This document shows, piece by piece, positions 60,648 to 64,000 of a stretch of DNA of 64,000 nucleotides (positions are counted from its first letter, which is position 1; each line of letters begins with the position of its first letter). A program made the translations under genes and the position numbers. The notes below the pieces were generated by a model. That model worked only from the letters and a program-made list of their open reading frames with translations. It searched no databases and was not told where the DNA came from. This stretch comes from Pasteurella skyensis (GTDB lineage Bacteria > Pseudomonadota > Gammaproteobacteria > Enterobacterales > Pasteurellaceae): assembly GCF_013377295.1 (NCBI RefSeq), contig NZ_CP016180.1, positions 124,001 to 188,000 on the forward strand. Direction: 5' to 3'.

Positions 60648-61862
60648 ATGTCGTGGAATGAGTCAGGTAATCAAGATCCTTGGGGAAAACCAGGGGATAA
60701 AAAGCCTGAAAATCAGCAAGAACCAAAGCAACCCAAAAGTGACCAACAACCTCCTGATCTTGAGGAAGCTTTTAATAATTTATTAAAAAAATTAGGTAGT
60801 TTTAAAGAGAAAGGAAAGGGTGGTGAAAATACACCTAATAATCCACAACCTCAATTTACAAAATTACTTCCTATAGCTTTAGGGCTAGCCATTTTAGTTT
60901 GGGCAGGATCTGGTTTTTATACTATTAAAGAAGCAGAACGTGGTGTAGTGACTCGTTTTGGAAAAGTAAATGAAATTGTTATGCCAGGTCTTAACTGGAA
61001 ACCAACTTTTATTGATAAAGTTATTCCAATTAATGTTGAGCGAGTATCTGAATTAAATACGAGAGGTTCGATGCTGACACAAGACGAGAATATGGTTTCT
61101 GTTGAAATGACAGTTCAGTATCTGATTGAAGAACCTGCCAAATATCTTTTTAATGTTGTTAATCCTGATGATAGTTTAAAGCAAGCAACAGACAGTGCTT
61201 TGCGTTATGTTATTGGTCATATGACAATGAATGATATTTTAACCACAGGGCGAGCAGTAGTACGTGAAAAAACTTGGAAAGAACTACGTGATATTATTAA
61301 AACCTATGATATGGGATTATTAGTCACTGACGTAAACTTCCAATATGCACGTCCACCAGAAGAAGTGAAAGATGCCTTTGATGATGCAATCAAAGCACAA
61401 GAAGATGAACAACGTTTAATTCGTGAAGCAGAAGCCTATGCACGTGGTCAAGAACCGATTGCTCGTGGTAATGCACAACGTATTTTAGAACAAGCGAATG
61501 GTTATAAGGAAAAAGTGGTATTAAACGCAAAAGGGGAAACCTCTCGTTTTACACAACTTTTAACTGAATATAAACTTGCTCCAGACATAATGAAAGAGCG
61601 TCTCTACCTTGAGACAATGGAAAAGGTGATGAAAAATACACCGAAGTTAATGATGGAAGATAATAAAGGTAATAACTTAATGATGCTACCTATTGATAAG
61701 TTAATGTCAAAATCTGTGTCATCTAACAATCAAGTAAACCAACAAGAACAATCAAATACAGAATCATTACCAGCGACTAGTGTGATTGAAACACCTTCTG
61801 TTGTTTCACAACATAAAGAAGAAGTGGTAAGAGACTCAGTTCGTAAAGGGAGATTTGAATAA
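60648..61862 (+). CDS. hflK: FtsH protease modulator HflK
   Basis: SPFH-domain inner-membrane protein that, with HflC, encloses FtsH and tunes its proteolysis. The Gly/Pro/Gln-rich cytoplasmic N-terminus (MSWNESGNQDPWGKPGDKK) and a single membrane segment (about residues 74-94) are followed by the SPFH domain. A coiled-coil with EAYARGQEPIARGNAQRILEQA comes next. Length is 404 aa. Its stop overlaps the hflC start. Confidence 0.95.
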   Translation: MSWNESGNQDPWGKPGDKKPENQQEPKQPKSDQQPPDLEEAFNNLLKKLGSFKEKGKGGENTPNNPQPQFTKLLPIALGLAILVWAGSGFYTIKEAERGVVTRFGKVNEIVMPGLNWKPTFIDKVIPINVERVSELNTRGSMLTQDENMVSVEMTVQYLIEEPAKYLFNVVNPDDSLKQATDSALRYVIGHMTMNDILTTGRAVVREKTWKELRDIIKTYDMGLLVTDVNFQYARPPEEVKDAFDDAIKAQEDEQRLIREAEAYARGQEPIARGNAQRILEQANGYKEKVVLNAKGETSRFTQLLTEYKLAPDIMKERLYLETMEKVMKNTPKLMMEDNKGNNLMMLPIDKLMSKSVSSNNQVNQQEQSNTESLPATSVIETPSVVSQHKEEVVRDSVRKGRFE

Positions 61863-62749
61863 TGCGTAAATTATTATTACCTATCATTGCCGTTATTATT
61901 TTTGCTCTTTATCAGTCTTTGATTGTGGTACAAGAAGGACAACGCGGTATTATGTTACGTTTTAACAAAGTACATCGTGATTCCGAGCATAAAGTTGTTG
62001 TGTATACGCCAGGTTTGCATTTCAAATTACCATTTATTGATCATCTAAAAGTGTTGGATGCACGTATTTTGACATTAGATGGTGCAGAAGACCGATTTGT
62101 AACAGTTGAGAAAAAAGATTTACTTGTTGATTCTTATGTAAAATGGAAAATTAGTGATTTTGGACAGTTTTATATGTCGACGGGTGGAGACTATCACAAA
62201 GCAGCAAATCTATTAAAACGTAAAGTAAATGATCGACTACGTTCTGAAATAGGTTCTCGCACTATTAAAGATATTGTCTCTGGTTCACGAGGCGAATTGA
62301 TGGCAGATGCTCAAAAAGCATTAAATATTGGTAGTGACAGTGCTGAGAAACTAGGTATTGCTGTTATCGATGTTCGAGTAAAACAGATCAACCTGCCTAA
62401 TGAAGTTTCTTCGTCTATTTATCAACGTATGCGTGCAGAACGTAATGCAGTAGCTAAAGAACATCGTTCACAAGGACAAGAAAAAGCAGAGTTTATTCGT
62501 GCGAATGTAGATAAAAAAGTCACTTTAATTTTAGCTAATGCCAATAAAAAGGCAGCTGAATTAAAAGGGGAAGGCGATGCAAAAGCAGCGAAAATTTATG
62601 CAAATGCCTTTGGGCAAGAGCCAGCGTTTTATAGCTTTATGCGTAGCTTAAAAGCATATGAGGCTAGTTTTGCAGAAGGAAAAAATAATATGATGTTGGT
62701 AAAACCAAATAGTGAATTTTTCCGCTTTATGCAAGCTCCTACAAAATAG
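61862..62749 (+). CDS. hflC: FtsH protease modulator HflC
   Basis: A 295-aa partner of HflK with an N-terminal membrane segment (residues 4-22) and an SPFH domain (VVQEGQRGIMLRFNKV). A coiled-coil with RMRAERNAVAKEHRSQG and ANANKKAAELKGEGDA follows. The one-base TAATG overlap with hflK implies coupled translation. Confidence 0.95.
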   Translation: MRKLLLPIIAVIIFALYQSLIVVQEGQRGIMLRFNKVHRDSEHKVVVYTPGLHFKLPFIDHLKVLDARILTLDGAEDRFVTVEKKDLLVDSYVKWKISDFGQFYMSTGGDYHKAANLLKRKVNDRLRSEIGSRTIKDIVSGSRGELMADAQKALNIGSDSAEKLGIAVIDVRVKQINLPNEVSSSIYQRMRAERNAVAKEHRSQGQEKAEFIRANVDKKVTLILANANKKAAELKGEGDAKAAKIYANAFGQEPAFYSFMRSLKAYEASFAEGKNNMMLVKPNSEFFRFMQAPTK

Positions 62750-62763
62750 AAGTATCTAAATAA

Positions 62764-62791
62764 AGCCCAATTTATTGAAATTGGGTTTTTT
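62764..62791 (+). terminator. intrinsic terminator after hflC
   Basis: CCCAATTT and AAATTGGG form an 8-bp stem followed by a T run. Confidence 0.8.
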
Positions 62792-62811
62792 ACTGTTGTA
62801 TCTAATAATGA

Positions 62812-64000
<1,189 letters not shown>

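Overview
The window is chromosomal DNA of a low-GC gammaproteobacterium of the family Pasteurellaceae. The evidence is the gene content (accA, lpxH, frdABCD, hflKC, purA) and dozens of DNA-uptake signal sequences. These have the core AAGCGGT(C/A) followed by an A/T-rich stretch ending near TTTGCAAA. This is the Actinobacillus pleuropneumoniae type, not the Haemophilus influenzae AAGTGCGGT type, so the host belongs to the Actinobacillus/Mannheimia-like branch. The species cannot be named from the sequence alone.

Layout. 1-11.9 kb is housekeeping: partial mnmE, gor, accA, pdxY, miaB, lpxH, pflA, proS, plsC and a DUF2254 membrane protein. 12-16.3 kb looks like a cysteine uptake/catabolism module (HAAAP transporter, Cys/Met PLP lyase, divergent DecR/CyuR-like Lrp regulator) with a glycerate kinase behind the regulator. 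16.3-18.4 kb is accessory: an IS1595-type transposase scrap, a broken reading frame and two membrane proteins of unknown role. 18.4-21.5 kb holds a SpoU methyltransferase, a PotD-like binding protein and mutM. 21.5-27.4 kb is a complete rRNA operon: promoter, boxB/boxA leader, 16S, tRNA-Glu, 23S with an intervening sequence in helix 25, 5S, a second divergent 5S, tRNA-Asp and tRNA-Trp.

27.4-38.6 kb: a small basic-peptide gene, xerD, a small membrane protein, an HTH-2TM protein, corC-lnt, a DUF2057 protein, ubiG, two EamA transporters, rsuA, hda and a second potD. 38.7-39.75 kb is a decayed phase-variable glycosyltransferase gene: an octanucleotide tract, an internal stop and a 181-bp MITE-like insertion. 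40-44.2 kb: prfC, a Sel1-repeat protein, an M48 lipoprotein protease and yhhQ behind a preQ1 riboswitch. 44.5-48.1 kb is a four-gene haem operon (binding protein, HugZ-type protein, permease, ATPase). 48.2-50.9 kb: a lipoprotein, a UbiI-type monooxygenase and a MOSC protein. 51-55.1 kb: a small lipoprotein, the YjjI glycyl-radical enzyme, a small membrane protein, its YjjW activase and two unknown genes. 55.2-64 kb: epmA, frdABCD, a lysine-rich ComEA-like protein, hflKC and the start of purA.

Themes. Anaerobic and redox metabolism is well represented (frd with a CRP/FNR-like site, pflA, YjjI/YjjW, ubiquinone genes). Host-associated nutrient acquisition is also clear (haem operon, queuosine-precursor salvage, two PotD-like proteins, cysteine module). 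Paired inverted uptake sequences repeatedly sit at gene ends, where several can fold as terminators. I see no convincing large, wholly new defence or secretion system. The points most worth following are the MITE in the phase-variable gene, the second 5S gene with compensatory changes, the two small-gene promoters with a T9 tract in the spacer, and the uncharacterised genes around yjjI/yjjW.
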